Below are positions 47,872-56,903 of a stretch of 64,000 nucleotides of DNA, one piece after another. A model generated the notes under the pieces. That model made no database searches. It had not been told where the DNA came from and saw only the letters and a list, made by a program, of their open reading frames with translations. How positions within the stretch are numbered: the stretch's first letter is position 1; every line of letters starts with the position of its first letter. The stretch lies in assembly GCA_022825705.1 (NCBI GenBank), contig JAJDWH010000010.1, positions 310,001-374,000 on the forward strand. The letters are read 5' to 3'. The DNA is from Alphaproteobacteria bacterium. GTDB taxonomy: Bacteria; Pseudomonadota; Alphaproteobacteria; TMED109. The translations under genes were made by a program, and so were the position numbers.

Positions 47872-48882
47872 ATGAAGCGTACGATCTTGATGGCGGCTGT
47901 GTCCGCCGTGGCCACAATGCTCGCGCTCCCGGCTCAGTCCGAGCGACTGCAGGGGCTGGTACCGTCTGCGGTTGAGTCGCCCGACGGATTGACCATCGCC
48001 GTGGTCGAGAGCGGAGAAACCTCCGGACAGCCGATCCTGTTCGTTCATGGTTTCTCGCAGAGCGCCGCCGCATGGCGCCGGCAAATGCTCAGTGACCTGG
48101 GCGACACCCATCACATGATTGCCCTGGATCTGCGCGGGCACGGGTACTCCTCCAAGCCGGACACTCCCGAACGCTACGCGGCCAGCAAACTGTGGGCGGA
48201 TGACATTGCTGCCGTCATCGATGCCAAGGGATTGAGTGGCGTGGTCCTCGTGGGCTGGTCGTACGGCGGCCTGCCGGTGCTCGACTACGTGAGAGAGCAC
48301 GGTCAGGACAAGCTGTCGGCGCTGGTGTTCGTCGCGACCGGCTACAACCTCGATCTCAGACCGCCCGAGGCTGGCGGACCGGAACTGGTCCTGGGCCCGG
48401 GCGTGCTTGAAAATACCGGCCCGATGGCGGGCATTCCTGCCGGCCCACCCGGGGCCGACCTTGACGGGTGCGGTGCCGCCGGAACGTGCGGCGCCTTTGA
48501 GAGGCAGCTGGCCGGCACGATACGCTTTCTGGACATGGTTCCGGGTGAGCCGCTGACCGGAGACCTGGCGGCGGAAGCCCTCGCCTACAACATGCAGACG
48601 CCCACCTACGTCAGGCGCGCCATGGTGATCGACCGGTTCGAGCTGGGCGGACCACTCGACCATTCGCCGACGCTTGGCGAGGTCAGGGTGCCGGTGCTGT
48701 TCATCCACGGAACCAAGGATCAACACGTGCTGCCGCGTTCAACCGAGATCATGAAGGAACTCGTCGACGCCGGCGGCGGTACATCGAGCCGGATCATTTA
48801 CGAAGGAATCGGACACGCCCCGTTCATTGAGGATGTGGCGCGCTTCAACCGTGATCTCGGCAGTTTCGTGTCGGGCCTCTAG
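47872..48882 (+). CDS. exported alpha/beta hydrolase
   Basis: This 336-residue protein has a signal peptide (MKRTILMAAVSAVATMLALPAQS) and an alpha/beta hydrolase fold: PILFVHGFSQSAAAW (oxyanion loop), nucleophile Ser in VGWSYGG, Asp in FIHGTKDQ and His in GIGHAPFIED. A lid insert carries a Cys pair (DGCGAAGTCG) that could form a disulfide, in keeping with export. AGGAGAGG precedes the ATG. The substrate is unknown. Ring-fission-product or ester hydrolysis would fit the surrounding catabolic genes. Confidence 0.88.
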   Translation: MKRTILMAAVSAVATMLALPAQSERLQGLVPSAVESPDGLTIAVVESGETSGQPILFVHGFSQSAAAWRRQMLSDLGDTHHMIALDLRGHGYSSKPDTPERYAASKLWADDIAAVIDAKGLSGVVLVGWSYGGLPVLDYVREHGQDKLSALVFVATGYNLDLRPPEAGGPELVLGPGVLENTGPMAGIPAGPPGADLDGCGAAGTCGAFERQLAGTIRFLDMVPGEPLTGDLAAEALAYNMQTPTYVRRAMVIDRFELGGPLDHSPTLGEVRVPVLFIHGTKDQHVLPRSTEIMKELVDAGGGTSSRIIYEGIGHAPFIEDVARFNRDLGSFVSGL

Positions 48883-49023
48883 CCGGCCGGAGCCGATCTC
48901 GAGGCGGGTGGCCGAGGAATGTGGCGGGTTGGAAGCACGAGCTCCCCGGGCGTGTCGCTTCGCTGCCCACGTCCGGTGTGGTAAGGCGCCCGGTCGCAGA
49001 TGGGGGTCTGATTCCTTGATATG

Positions 49024-49037
49024 GTTTCAAGTGAAAC
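49024..49037. promoter_or_regulatory. palindromic operator candidate upstream of fahA
   Basis: This is a perfect 6-bp inverted repeat GTTTCA-AG-TGAAAC about 90 bases before the fahA start. It is more AT-rich than its surroundings. The MarR-family gene at 51307-51771 or another regulator may act here. Confidence 0.4.
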
Positions 49038-49127
49038 GGATGATTCTCGGAGCTTTTTGGGTTGCAATTCGGCTTTAGGAGCGGTTCGTTTCCTGAGTTG
49101 CCGGCTGATCCGAGGTAGGTCCGTGCC

Positions 49128-50405
49128 ATGAGAAGTTGGGTGGAATCCGCCAACCTTGCCGATTGCCATTTTTCGCTGCTGAACCTCCCGTACGGTGTCT
49201 TTTGTGCTGATTCGGGGCAACTCCGGTGCGGTGTGGCGATTGGCGACCAGGTGCTGGATCTTGCCGAGCTCGAGGCGGCCGGACTGCTCGAAGTAGGCGC
49301 GGATCGTCCCGTCTTTGACTGCGATGCCCTGAACGCATTCATGGCCCTCGGCAGCAGTGCGTGGGCTCGCGCACGAGCTCGGTTGACGGAATTGCTGGTG
49401 GCCGGGGGCGACTCGGCGCTCGCTGACGATTCGGTACTGCGTGCCCGGGCACTGGTTCCGGCCGCGAGCGTCCAGCTCCATCTTCCGTTCGAGGTCGCGG
49501 AGTACACCGATTTCTATTCAGGGCGTCAGCATGCCTGGAACGTCGGGGCGATGTTTCGAGGCCCGGACAACGCGTTGCCATCGAACTGGCTGCACGTTCC
49601 TGTCGCCTACAATGGCCGCGCATCGACGGTGGTCGTCAGCGGCACGGACATCCGGCGACCACTGGGCCAGACGAGAAAGCCGGGGGCCGCCGGCCCGGAA
49701 TTCGGGCCGTCACGCCGCCTCGATTTCGAGGTCGAGCTTGGCGCCGTTGTGGGCCAGTCCAGCGTGATGGGAGAACCGCTCACTGTCGCCGAGGCCGATG
49801 CAATGATCTTTGGCTACGTGCTCCTGAACGACTGGTCCGCCCGCGACATTCAGACTTGGGAGTACCGGCCGCTCGGACCGTTTCAGTCCAAGGCATTCGC
49901 GACATCGGTCAGCCCGTGGGTGGTGTCCCGGGCCGCACTTGACCCCTTCCGGATCCCGGCGCCCGAACCGAAGCCAGCCTTGTTGCCGTATCTGCAGCGA
50001 TCGGACTCGACGTGTCTGAACATCGAACTCGAAGTACGCCTGCGGCCGGCGGTCGCGGCGAGGGCGACGACCATTTCACGATGCAACAGCCGCCACCTGT
50101 ACTACTCGGCCGCACAGCAGCTCACGCATCATGCAGTCGGCGGCTGCCGCATGAACGTGGGTGATCTGCTGGGCTCCGGCACCATTTCGGGACCGGAGAA
50201 ACACCAGTACGGTTCGCTCTTGGAGATCACCTGGGGCGGCAAGGAAGCGCTCAAGCTGGACACCGGCGAGACGCGCACGTTCATCGAAGACGGGGACACG
50301 CTGACACTGACCGGCTGGGCGCAGGGCGATGGCTACCGGGTCGGTTTCGGCGAGTGTACCGGCAAGATAGGTCCCGCCCTCCGCAAGGCGGCGTGGGGTT
50401 GTTGA
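49128..50405 (+). CDS. fahA: fumarylacetoacetase
   Basis: This 425-residue protein of normal length has the family N-terminal domain and the catalytic domain. The catalytic domain has YTDFYSGRQHAWNVGAMFRG (metal Asp and catalytic His), the metal pair in LDFEVELG, and LLNDWSARDIQTWEYRPLGPFQSKAF. It performs the last step of tyrosine/homogentisate breakdown, splitting fumarylacetoacetate into fumarate and acetoacetate in the cytosol. The start codon has only a weak AGGT upstream. The VOC dioxygenase-like gene follows 126 bases later. Confidence 0.95.
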   Translation: MRSWVESANLADCHFSLLNLPYGVFCADSGQLRCGVAIGDQVLDLAELEAAGLLEVGADRPVFDCDALNAFMALGSSAWARARARLTELLVAGGDSALADDSVLRARALVPAASVQLHLPFEVAEYTDFYSGRQHAWNVGAMFRGPDNALPSNWLHVPVAYNGRASTVVVSGTDIRRPLGQTRKPGAAGPEFGPSRRLDFEVELGAVVGQSSVMGEPLTVAEADAMIFGYVLLNDWSARDIQTWEYRPLGPFQSKAFATSVSPWVVSRAALDPFRIPAPEPKPALLPYLQRSDSTCLNIELEVRLRPAVAARATTISRCNSRHLYYSAAQQLTHHAVGGCRMNVGDLLGSGTISGPEKHQYGSLLEITWGGKEALKLDTGETRTFIEDGDTLTLTGWAQGDGYRVGFGECTGKIGPALRKAAWGC

Positions 50406-50531
50406 CGTGCCACGGCCGTTCGGCAATCGACCGTCTCCCGCTGGCGCGGCAGGGCATTCCGGAGCGAACCCCCGGGAGCGTCGGTCTCAGCACGCAGCCG
50501 GGCAGGCATGCCGTCCGGCGGAGGATGAACC

Positions 50532-51074
50532 ATGAATGTTGAGCGTATCCATCACGTTGCCTATCGCTGCAACGATGCCAAGGAAACCGTCGACTGGTAC
50601 GTCGCGAATCTGAACATGGATTTCGTATTGGCGATCGCGGAAGACCGCGTGCCTTCGACGCACGAACCGGACCCGTACATGCACGTCTTCCTCGATGCGG
50701 GCGGCGGCAATGTCCTCGCTTTCTTCGAGCTGCCGACCAAGCCCCAAATGGGGCGCGATCCCAATACCCCAGAGTGGGTCCAGCACATCGCGTTCAAGGT
50801 CAAGGACTACGAGACCCTGCTCGCTTTCAAGAGTCGTCTGGAGGCGAACGGCATCCCAGTTCTCGGGGTCACCGACCATTCGCTGTTCCATTCGATTTAC
50901 TTCTTTGACCCGAACGGCCATCGGATCGAGCTGGCCTGCCCGGACCCGGACGAAGAGGAAAAGCTGGCCAGGCTCGATGCCGTCAAATGGGCGATGTTGG
51001 AGGAGTGGTCCGAAACCCGACGCGCCCCGCAACATGCTGCGTGGCTGCACCAGGCCGAGTTCCAGGACGACTGA
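50532..51074 (+). CDS. VOC-family (glyoxalase/extradiol dioxygenase fold) protein
   Basis: This 180-residue protein has two betaalphabetabetabeta modules and the metal-ligand pattern of VOC enzymes: His in RIHHVAYRC, His in VQHIAFKVKD and Glu in GHRIELACPD. GGAGGATG precedes the ATG. It follows fahA on the same strand, so an aromatic-degradation role (dioxygenase or isomerase) is likely. Whether it is a dioxygenase, lyase or epimerase cannot be settled from sequence. Confidence 0.82.
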   Translation: MNVERIHHVAYRCNDAKETVDWYVANLNMDFVLAIAEDRVPSTHEPDPYMHVFLDAGGGNVLAFFELPTKPQMGRDPNTPEWVQHIAFKVKDYETLLAFKSRLEANGIPVLGVTDHSLFHSIYFFDPNGHRIELACPDPDEEEKLARLDAVKWAMLEEWSETRRAPQHAAWLHQAEFQDD

Positions 51075-51306
51075 TCGGCGGCCTGGCCGGACTTTCTGGC
51101 CTCGGGGGCATCAAGCGCGAAGCGCAATCCCGTGCCCAAACTGCCAACGGGACGCGAATGGGGAGGACGATCGCCGTTTCGCTGGCGACACAGGTGTTCC
51201 CGTCCGACCGGTCCCCCGTCTCCGCCCTCGAGATCACGCGTGATCGTCAATGCAGCACGGCAGATCGGTGATGTCCCGATCCCGAGGTGCGGTGCCGGAC
51301 GTCGCC

Positions 51307-51771
51307 TCAAAGAGCGGCGGCGTTCCTGCGCACTTTTTCCATGAGCCGCACCAAGGCAGTCCGTTCTTCGTTGGTCAAGCCACTCAACAGCCGTGCCTCG
51401 CGTTCACGCACCAGCGGGACCAGGGTGCGGAGCACGTCGAGGCCGTCGTCCGTGAGACGAAGAACTGCCCGGCGCCGGTCACTGCCGTCAATTTCGCGAC
51501 GCAGATAACCCGCTTTGCGCAGCCCGTTGATGGCACGGCTGACATTCACCTTGTTCATGCTGGACCGAGCGACGATGTCAGTGGCGGAGATCCGATCGGT
51601 TCCGAGGACTGCCATGGTGCGCCATTCGGAGACGGACAGACCGTAGCGGGAAGCGTAGATGTCGGTGATCGAGGAGCTTACTGCGCGGTAGTAGATGCGG
51701 ACGAGATAGGGAAAGAACGAGTGAAGGTCGAAGTCTGCAGTCTCCCTGCTTCCGGGCGGCATCGTGCCCAT
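51307..51771 (-). CDS. MarR-family transcriptional regulator
   Basis: This protein of about 154 residues has a winged helix-turn-helix: LSVSEWRTMAVLGTDRISATDIVARSSMNKVNVSRAINGLRKAGYLRREIDGSDRRRAVLRLTDDG, the last part being the wing. It lies between fahA-VOC and the exported FAH gene and reads toward fahA-VOC, so local control of aromatic catabolism is likely. The start at ATG 51771 has GGGGA at acceptable spacing; ATG 51762 is an alternative. Confidence 0.9.
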   Translation of the reverse strand: MGTMPPGSRETADFDLHSFFPYLVRIYYRAVSSSITDIYASRYGLSVSEWRTMAVLGTDRISATDIVARSSMNKVNVSRAINGLRKAGYLRREIDGSDRRRAVLRLTDDGLDVLRTLVPLVREREARLLSGLTNEERTALVRLMEKVRRNAAAL

Positions 51772-52051
51772 CGAGTCATGTCCCCGCACACAGTCAAGAG
51801 CCCGGAAACTATACACGCGGGCGCGTCTTGGACGGCACGCAAATCGAGATCGCCGCAGCCGGGTACGCGTCGGGAGACCTGGGCATCGGAGGGGCGACGG
51901 CACTTCAGGAACCAGATTTCCGGCGGCCGTGTCGGCGCCGGCCGCCGGCAACTCCCCCAGTGCGAAACCTAGGGCTGCTGCACCTTGACACTCTCCGTGG
52001 CGCGACTAAACGTCAGGCCGTTGCTGTGGCTCAATGTCGGGGGATTTGAAG

Positions 52052-53224
52052 ATGCGCCGCCTGCCGATTGTCGGAGACCTCGTGAAGCTTTCAACGATTC
52101 TCGTGACTGCAGTTTGCGTTGGTCCGATTGCGGTCTCCGCACAGGATCACGCCGGGATCCTGCCGCTGGATCAAGGGCTCACATTGGCCCGGACGATGGT
52201 CGTTGGCACGCCGCACGTGCTCGCCGTGGTCCGGGACGAAGGGGAGACCGTAACGGCAGTCGACCTGAGTGCTGCCCTCGTTACCTACCCGAGCCAGCCG
52301 CTGGACCTGTTCGCCGGAACCTCGTTGGCGGAGTTGGTCAAGCTGGTCGGCGATGCGGTCAGCAGCGGCAAGGCGTTCGACCTCGCCAAGTCGGACCTGA
52401 TCAGACCGATGGACACACGGGGACAGCACGTCGCGACCGCGGTCAACTACCCGGCCCATGCGGTCGAGGCCGGGGCGCCCCCGCGCCAGCCGTTCCTGTT
52501 CGCGAAGTTCGCCCCCGGCGGGCCATCGGTCGCGCAAGCGGCCGACACGCCGGGCGGCCTGTTCGACTACGAGGTCGAACTCGGCGTGGTGGTGGACGGG
52601 CCGGTCGCCTCGGCGGCCGATCTCGACGACGCGGTGATCGGTTTCGTCCTGGTCACGGACATGACCGACCGCTACAGCCTGGTCGGCGACCTGTACCCGG
52701 GGGTCGTCAAGAGCGATGCGGGAGTCGCTTCGTTGGCCATCGCGAAGAGCGGCCCCGACCGCATGCAGATGGCAGACTACGTCGTGGTGCCGTTCGACCG
52801 GGCTGCTTTCCAGGACCGGGTCGAGATTCGCCTTGCCGTCAACGGCGAGACCCGCCAGCAGGAACGGGTCAGCAGCATGACCGAAGACGCCGACGCGCTG
52901 ATCCGCCGATCCTTCACCGCCGAAGAACGGCGCAATTTTTCCTACCGCGGTGCACCGATACGCCTGTTGCCGCGCGGCGCCTGGGAGCCAGGCATGGTGC
53001 TGCTCACCGGCACGCCGTCCGGCACGGCCTTTCGCGCGCCAGCGCCGCCTGATGACCCCGCCGCCATGAGCGCGGACGACATCCGCGCCGCGGTCGAGGC
53101 CTGGGCCGACACGCAACGTGCCGCAGGCACCTACCTCAAGGTCGGTGATCGGATTGACGCTTCCGGGACCTATCTCGGCAGCATCCAGGTCGAGATTGTC
53201 CCAATGGCCAGTGACGTGAATTAG
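52052..53224 (+). CDS. exported fumarylacetoacetate hydrolase-family protein
   Basis: This protein of about 390 residues has an export signal (LSTILVTAVCVGPIAVSAQ) and a FAH-superfamily domain: FAKFAPGGPSVA, the metal pair in FDYEVELGVVV, an Asp in FVLVTDMTDRYSL and the late VLLTGTPSGTAF motif. FAH-family hydrolases are normally cytosolic, so a clear signal peptide is unusual. The start at ATG 52052 has GGGGGA at good spacing; ATG 52034 is in frame. The substrate is unknown. Confidence 0.87.
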   Translation: MRRLPIVGDLVKLSTILVTAVCVGPIAVSAQDHAGILPLDQGLTLARTMVVGTPHVLAVVRDEGETVTAVDLSAALVTYPSQPLDLFAGTSLAELVKLVGDAVSSGKAFDLAKSDLIRPMDTRGQHVATAVNYPAHAVEAGAPPRQPFLFAKFAPGGPSVAQAADTPGGLFDYEVELGVVVDGPVASAADLDDAVIGFVLVTDMTDRYSLVGDLYPGVVKSDAGVASLAIAKSGPDRMQMADYVVVPFDRAAFQDRVEIRLAVNGETRQQERVSSMTEDADALIRRSFTAEERRNFSYRGAPIRLLPRGAWEPGMVLLTGTPSGTAFRAPAPPDDPAAMSADDIRAAVEAWADTQRAAGTYLKVGDRIDASGTYLGSIQVEIVPMASDVN

Positions 53225-53539
53225 GACCGCCTCGGAGGAACACCCTTTTTTGACCGGGGGCATGGCGGGTTCCGTCTCGCCGACCTGCGCTCCCCAATGA
53301 TCCTCTAGGGCTGGCGATCCCGCGGCGCGCTGGCCCGGCACGGCCTTGCCGTCCCGTCCTGCGTGAAGACGGCAAATGGCCGCGGGGGATGTCGGTCTTG
53401 CCCGTGGCTCAGTTAGCTGTCTGGCCGCGCCGGCAGGCTGCCCTGTCCGCGCGGCGGTGCGGCGCTCCGATGGTAGGGGCCGGGCTGGTCGCGAACGGTC
53501 GTCGCGTCAGCGGGTTCCATCTTCCGAAGGCGCGACGAC
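53225..53539. other. intergenic region between convergent genes
   Basis: About 315 bases separate the exported FAH gene from the convergent SDR gene. No gene, RNA or strong terminator is apparent; the region has short GC-rich partial hairpins only. Confidence 0.35.
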
Positions 53540-54328
53540 CTAGAGACTCATGCCGCCATCCAGAACAATGGTCTGTCCCGTCATGTAGCTTGACGCGGGG
53601 GAGGCGAGATAGAGCGCGAGATAGCCCACCTCACGCAACTCGCCGGGACGTGCCAAGGGAACGCTGCGGGCAGCCATGTCCCTGGCTTGCTGCACGCCAT
53701 CGTCGCCAACCGTTACCGGATCCGGAAAGATTCCCGGCGCGATGCTGTTCACGTGCACGCCATATGGCGCCCATTCGAGCGCCTGCGCCCGGGTAAAGCC
53801 AGCCAGGCCGGTCTTGGCAATCGAGTAGACGACCATGTCGCCGCCGCCTTGCCGGGCGGTCCAGGACGAGATGTTGATCACCTTGCCGGCACGCCGCTCC
53901 AGCATGTGCGGCCCCACGGCCCGTGTGCACAGGATCGCCTCGGTCAGATTGACGTCCATGACGAGTTTGAGTTCCTCGTCGGTCAGTGCGGCAGTTTCCT
54001 CCCCGGGCAGTGCCACCAGCGGCTTGCGAATGGCATCTCCCAGATTGTTGATCAGCACGTCAATCCGTCCGAATGCATCCATGACGGTACCCACTGCCTG
54101 TGCCACGCCGTCATTCCTGGTGACATCCGCGATCACGGGGACCACGCGTCGGCCACTAGTGGCAGCAATCTCGGCCGCGACGCTCTCGACGTGGCAGGGG
54201 GTCAGGGCATTGATGGCGACGTCGGCGCCCGCCTCGGCGAGCACCTGGGCAATGCCCTTGCCGATACCGCGTCCCGCGCCGGTTATGAACACCACCTTGT
54301 CGGTTACATCAAAGGCGTCTGGCGGCAT
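53540..54328 (-). CDS. short-chain dehydrogenase/reductase (3-oxoacyl-reductase-like)
   Basis: This 262-residue SDR has TGAGRGIGKGIAQVLAE (NAD(P) site), INNLGD (the usual NNAG altered), Ser in INISSWTARQG, and YSIAK as the active-site Tyr/Lys. The C-terminus has the familiar ASSYMTGQTIVLDGGMSL. The start is ATG 54328, preceded by GGAGAA; the longer frame begins at a TTG at 54343. The substrate is unknown. It is followed upstream by a quinone oxidoreductase gene on the same strand. Confidence 0.9.
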   Translation of the reverse strand: MPPDAFDVTDKVVFITGAGRGIGKGIAQVLAEAGADVAINALTPCHVESVAAEIAATSGRRVVPVIADVTRNDGVAQAVGTVMDAFGRIDVLINNLGDAIRKPLVALPGEETAALTDEELKLVMDVNLTEAILCTRAVGPHMLERRAGKVINISSWTARQGGGDMVVYSIAKTGLAGFTRAQALEWAPYGVHVNSIAPGIFPDPVTVGDDGVQQARDMAARSVPLARPGELREVGYLALYLASPASSYMTGQTIVLDGGMSL

Positions 54329-54453
54329 GATCGAATTCTCCAAGCACAGGTGCGGCCCGTCCGTGGCGTGGCCATGGTGATAGACGCGGCTGGCCCCTGT
54401 GCGCCAGCCTCGCGCGGGGGCAGACAGGTTCGCGCGCAGGCCGGCCGGGTCGC

Positions 54454-55437
54454 CTAAGGCGTCAGAATCGTGGAGCCGGTGGTCTTGCGCGCTTCAAGGT
54501 CAGTGTGGGCCCGAGCCGCATCGCTCAGCGGGTAACGCTGGTTGATTTCGACCTTCAAGACTCCGTCGGCGATCAGGCCGAACAGCTCTGCAGCGTTTCG
54601 CGCGCGAACCTCCGGATCCTTGACGAAATAGTACAGGCCACCGCGGGTTACATGTTTCGCCTTCATCGCCAGACGGGCGGTATTCAGGGCCGGGGCCGGG
54701 CCCGAGGATTGGCCAAAGGACACCATCCAGCCGCGTTCGGCCAATACGTCGATGCCGGTGTCGAACGTGTCCTTGCCGACCGAGTCGTAGACAACGTTGA
54801 CGCCCTTTCCGTCGGTGAGTCCAAGCACCGCTTCGCCGAAATCGACCTCGCGATAGAGGATCGGGTGGTCACATCCGTGCGCCTGGGCCAGCGCGGCCTT
54901 TTCCCTGGTCCCGACCGTGCCGATCACCGTCGCGCCGAGATGCCTCGCCCATTGGCAGACCAGCAGCCCGACACCGCCGGCGGCAGCGTGGACTAGCACG
55001 ACGTCACCGGGTTTCACCTTGTACAGGTCGCGCACCAGATAATGGGCGGTCAGCCCCTGGAGCGTGGAGGCGGCGGCGATCTCTTCGGTCGTCTTGTCGT
55101 CCAGCTTTATCAACCACTTGGCGCCGATCACGCGTTGCTCGGAATAGCTGCCGCGCTCCATGCAGTAGGACACGCGGTTACCGGCAACAAAATCGGTCAC
55201 GTCGGGCCCGACCTCTTCGATAACGCCGGCACCTTCCATGCCCAGGACGACCGGCAAGTCCTTCATCGGATAGCCGCCGGACCGTTGCTGAACATCGATG
55301 TAGTTCAGCCCGACCGCGGTATGCCGGAGACGCACCTCGCCCACGCCCGGAGCGCCGATGGCGACGTCCTCCCAGCACATGGCGTCCGGCCCACCCGTCT
55401 GGTGAATTCGAATTGCCTTGACGATCGTCTTGCTCAG
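54454..55437 (-). CDS. NADPH:quinone oxidoreductase (zinc-independent MDR family), probable CTG start
   Basis: The 327 residues match the full length of this family. Motifs are GLNYIDVQQRSGGYP, LGMEGAGVIEEVG, LTAHYLVRDLYKVKPGDVVLVHAAAGGVGLLVCQWARHLGATVIGTVGTREKAALA, and a late ARKTTGSTILTP tail. The first in-frame ATG (55380) would cut off the first strand (KTIVKAIRIHQTGGPDA). The only initiator-like codon before it is a CTG at 55435-55437, preceded at 8 bases by GGAGG (55446-55450). An in-frame stop lies just upstream. The enzyme is cytosolic and NADPH-dependent. Confidence 0.88.
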   Translation of the reverse strand: MSKTIVKAIRIHQTGGPDAMCWEDVAIGAPGVGEVRLRHTAVGLNYIDVQQRSGGYPMKDLPVVLGMEGAGVIEEVGPDVTDFVAGNRVSYCMERGSYSEQRVIGAKWLIKLDDKTTEEIAAASTLQGLTAHYLVRDLYKVKPGDVVLVHAAAGGVGLLVCQWARHLGATVIGTVGTREKAALAQAHGCDHPILYREVDFGEAVLGLTDGKGVNVVYDSVGKDTFDTGIDVLAERGWMVSFGQSSGPAPALNTARLAMKAKHVTRGGLYYFVKDPEVRARNAAELFGLIADGVLKVEINQRYPLSDAARAHTDLEARKTTGSTILTP

Positions 55438-55523
55438 GGTTGTTTCCTCCGCATCGCTAGATTACCGGCCCGACCGCCGTTATCTACCGGCCCTGACCTT
55501 GAGCAAAAGCAGGTGTCGCCACC

Positions 55524-56393
55524 ATGACCATCCGAATCAAACGAATTGGGCTTCTTGCAGCTTTGGGGGTTCTTCTCTCCGCCGCCGCCGCGACGGCATG
55601 TCCCGACGATCGAATCGTCGGTGCGACCGTCGAGGCCTTCCTCACGAAGACTCCCGGGCCCGGCTATCCCGACGGCACGTCCCTTGAGGATGGCTACTGC
55701 GCTCAAGGGAAGTACCTCGCATTGCTCAGTGAGACACTCGGAGACCGAGCGGGATACAAGGCCGGTCTGACCAACAAGCCGCTGCAGGATCGGTTCGGCG
55801 CTGCCGAGCCGGTGGGCGGCGTGCTGTTCAAATCGATGCTGCTGCCGTCGGGGTCCGAAATCGAGGCAGACTTCGGGGTTCGGTCAGTCTACGAGGCCGA
55901 CCTGATCGTCACGGTCGCCGACGAACGGATCAACGAGGCGCGCACACCGGAGGAAGCCGTACGTTATCTGGGTGAAGTGATCCCATTTGTTGAGCTGCTG
56001 GACTTGATCGTGGCCGAAGGAGAGCCGCTCAACCTTGCGACGATCGCCGGCTACAACGTGGTGTCGCGGTACGGCGTGGTTGGCGAGGGCATTCCCGTCG
56101 AGCCGACCTCAGCATTCATCGAGGCGCTCGGGAACATGGAATCCGTCACGATCGACGACACGGGACGCGAAATCCAGCGCGCCAAGGGGACCGCGATTTT
56201 GGGTCACCCCTTGAATGTCGTGTTGTGGCTTGTCGATCACGTGAACGCCCAGGGAGAGCGATTGCGTCCTGGCGACATGCTCAGTCTGGGTGCCATGGGA
56301 ACCTTCCGCCCCACGGAAGCGGGACGCACCATCACGGTGCGCTACACGGGGCTCCCGAGCGGCGAATCGAAGGCCATCGTCACGTTTCGTTGA
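55524..56393 (+). CDS. exported 2-keto-4-pentenoate hydratase-like protein (FAH superfamily)
   Basis: This 289-residue protein has a signal peptide (LLAALGVLLSAAAATA). A MhpD/hydratase-like body follows, with KAGLTNKPLQDRFGA, YEADLIVTVADERINEA, VIPFVELLDLI, and a C-terminal LRPGDMLSLGAMGTFRPTEAGRTITVRYTGL. Cytosolic relatives hydrate 2-hydroxypenta-2,4-dienoate in meta-cleavage pathways. A Cys pair (TACPDD and DGYCAQG) could form a disulfide. Export is unusual for the family, and the substrate is unknown. Confidence 0.87.
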   Translation: MTIRIKRIGLLAALGVLLSAAAATACPDDRIVGATVEAFLTKTPGPGYPDGTSLEDGYCAQGKYLALLSETLGDRAGYKAGLTNKPLQDRFGAAEPVGGVLFKSMLLPSGSEIEADFGVRSVYEADLIVTVADERINEARTPEEAVRYLGEVIPFVELLDLIVAEGEPLNLATIAGYNVVSRYGVVGEGIPVEPTSAFIEALGNMESVTIDDTGREIQRAKGTAILGHPLNVVLWLVDHVNAQGERLRPGDMLSLGAMGTFRPTEAGRTITVRYTGLPSGESKAIVTFR

Positions 56394-56903
56394 GCGAAAT
56401 CCGGCATTTCGACCGGTTGTCGAGGCGGGATTGGCGAGCCGCCGAAGTGCCTGAGGCTGTCAACTGGTGACGGCCCCCGGCCCGTTTGCCGACCACAGGA
56501 AACGACCCAACGGCCGTCAACGGTAGCCACCCTACGATCATCGCTTTCTCGGTCTGCCGGCCCCCAGCTACCGGCGGATGGGAATCGGCCCGAGAGGCCG
56601 TACGGCCACGAAGGGGTTTGGCCGGGATACCGGGACGCATCGGGTGGATTTCAGTGCTTCCCGCGACAGCTGAATTCAGGCAGTCAGCAGATGACACCGA
56701 AGAATCGGCCAGCAACTCGAGGGCAGGCCAGTGCTGCGGCCGGCGATGACCGAGCGGGAGACCCATGCGGGGGAGGGCGAGGAGCCGCGCCATGGTCGGC
56801 TGGGTTCTGACAAGGCCCTCGCATTGCCGGCCAGGCAGTTAGGCCGCCTGCCCGCGGCCGTACATCTGGACGGGTTCATGCGAATCGGATTGAGCGGACG
56901 TTG
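56394..56903. other. intergenic stretch without a supported gene
   Basis: About 510 bases lie between the exported hydratase and the DehI-like gene, which converge. Frames present on both strands have noise-like, Arg/Pro-rich composition and no ribosome site. I see no RNA or terminator with a U-tract. Confidence 0.35.
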
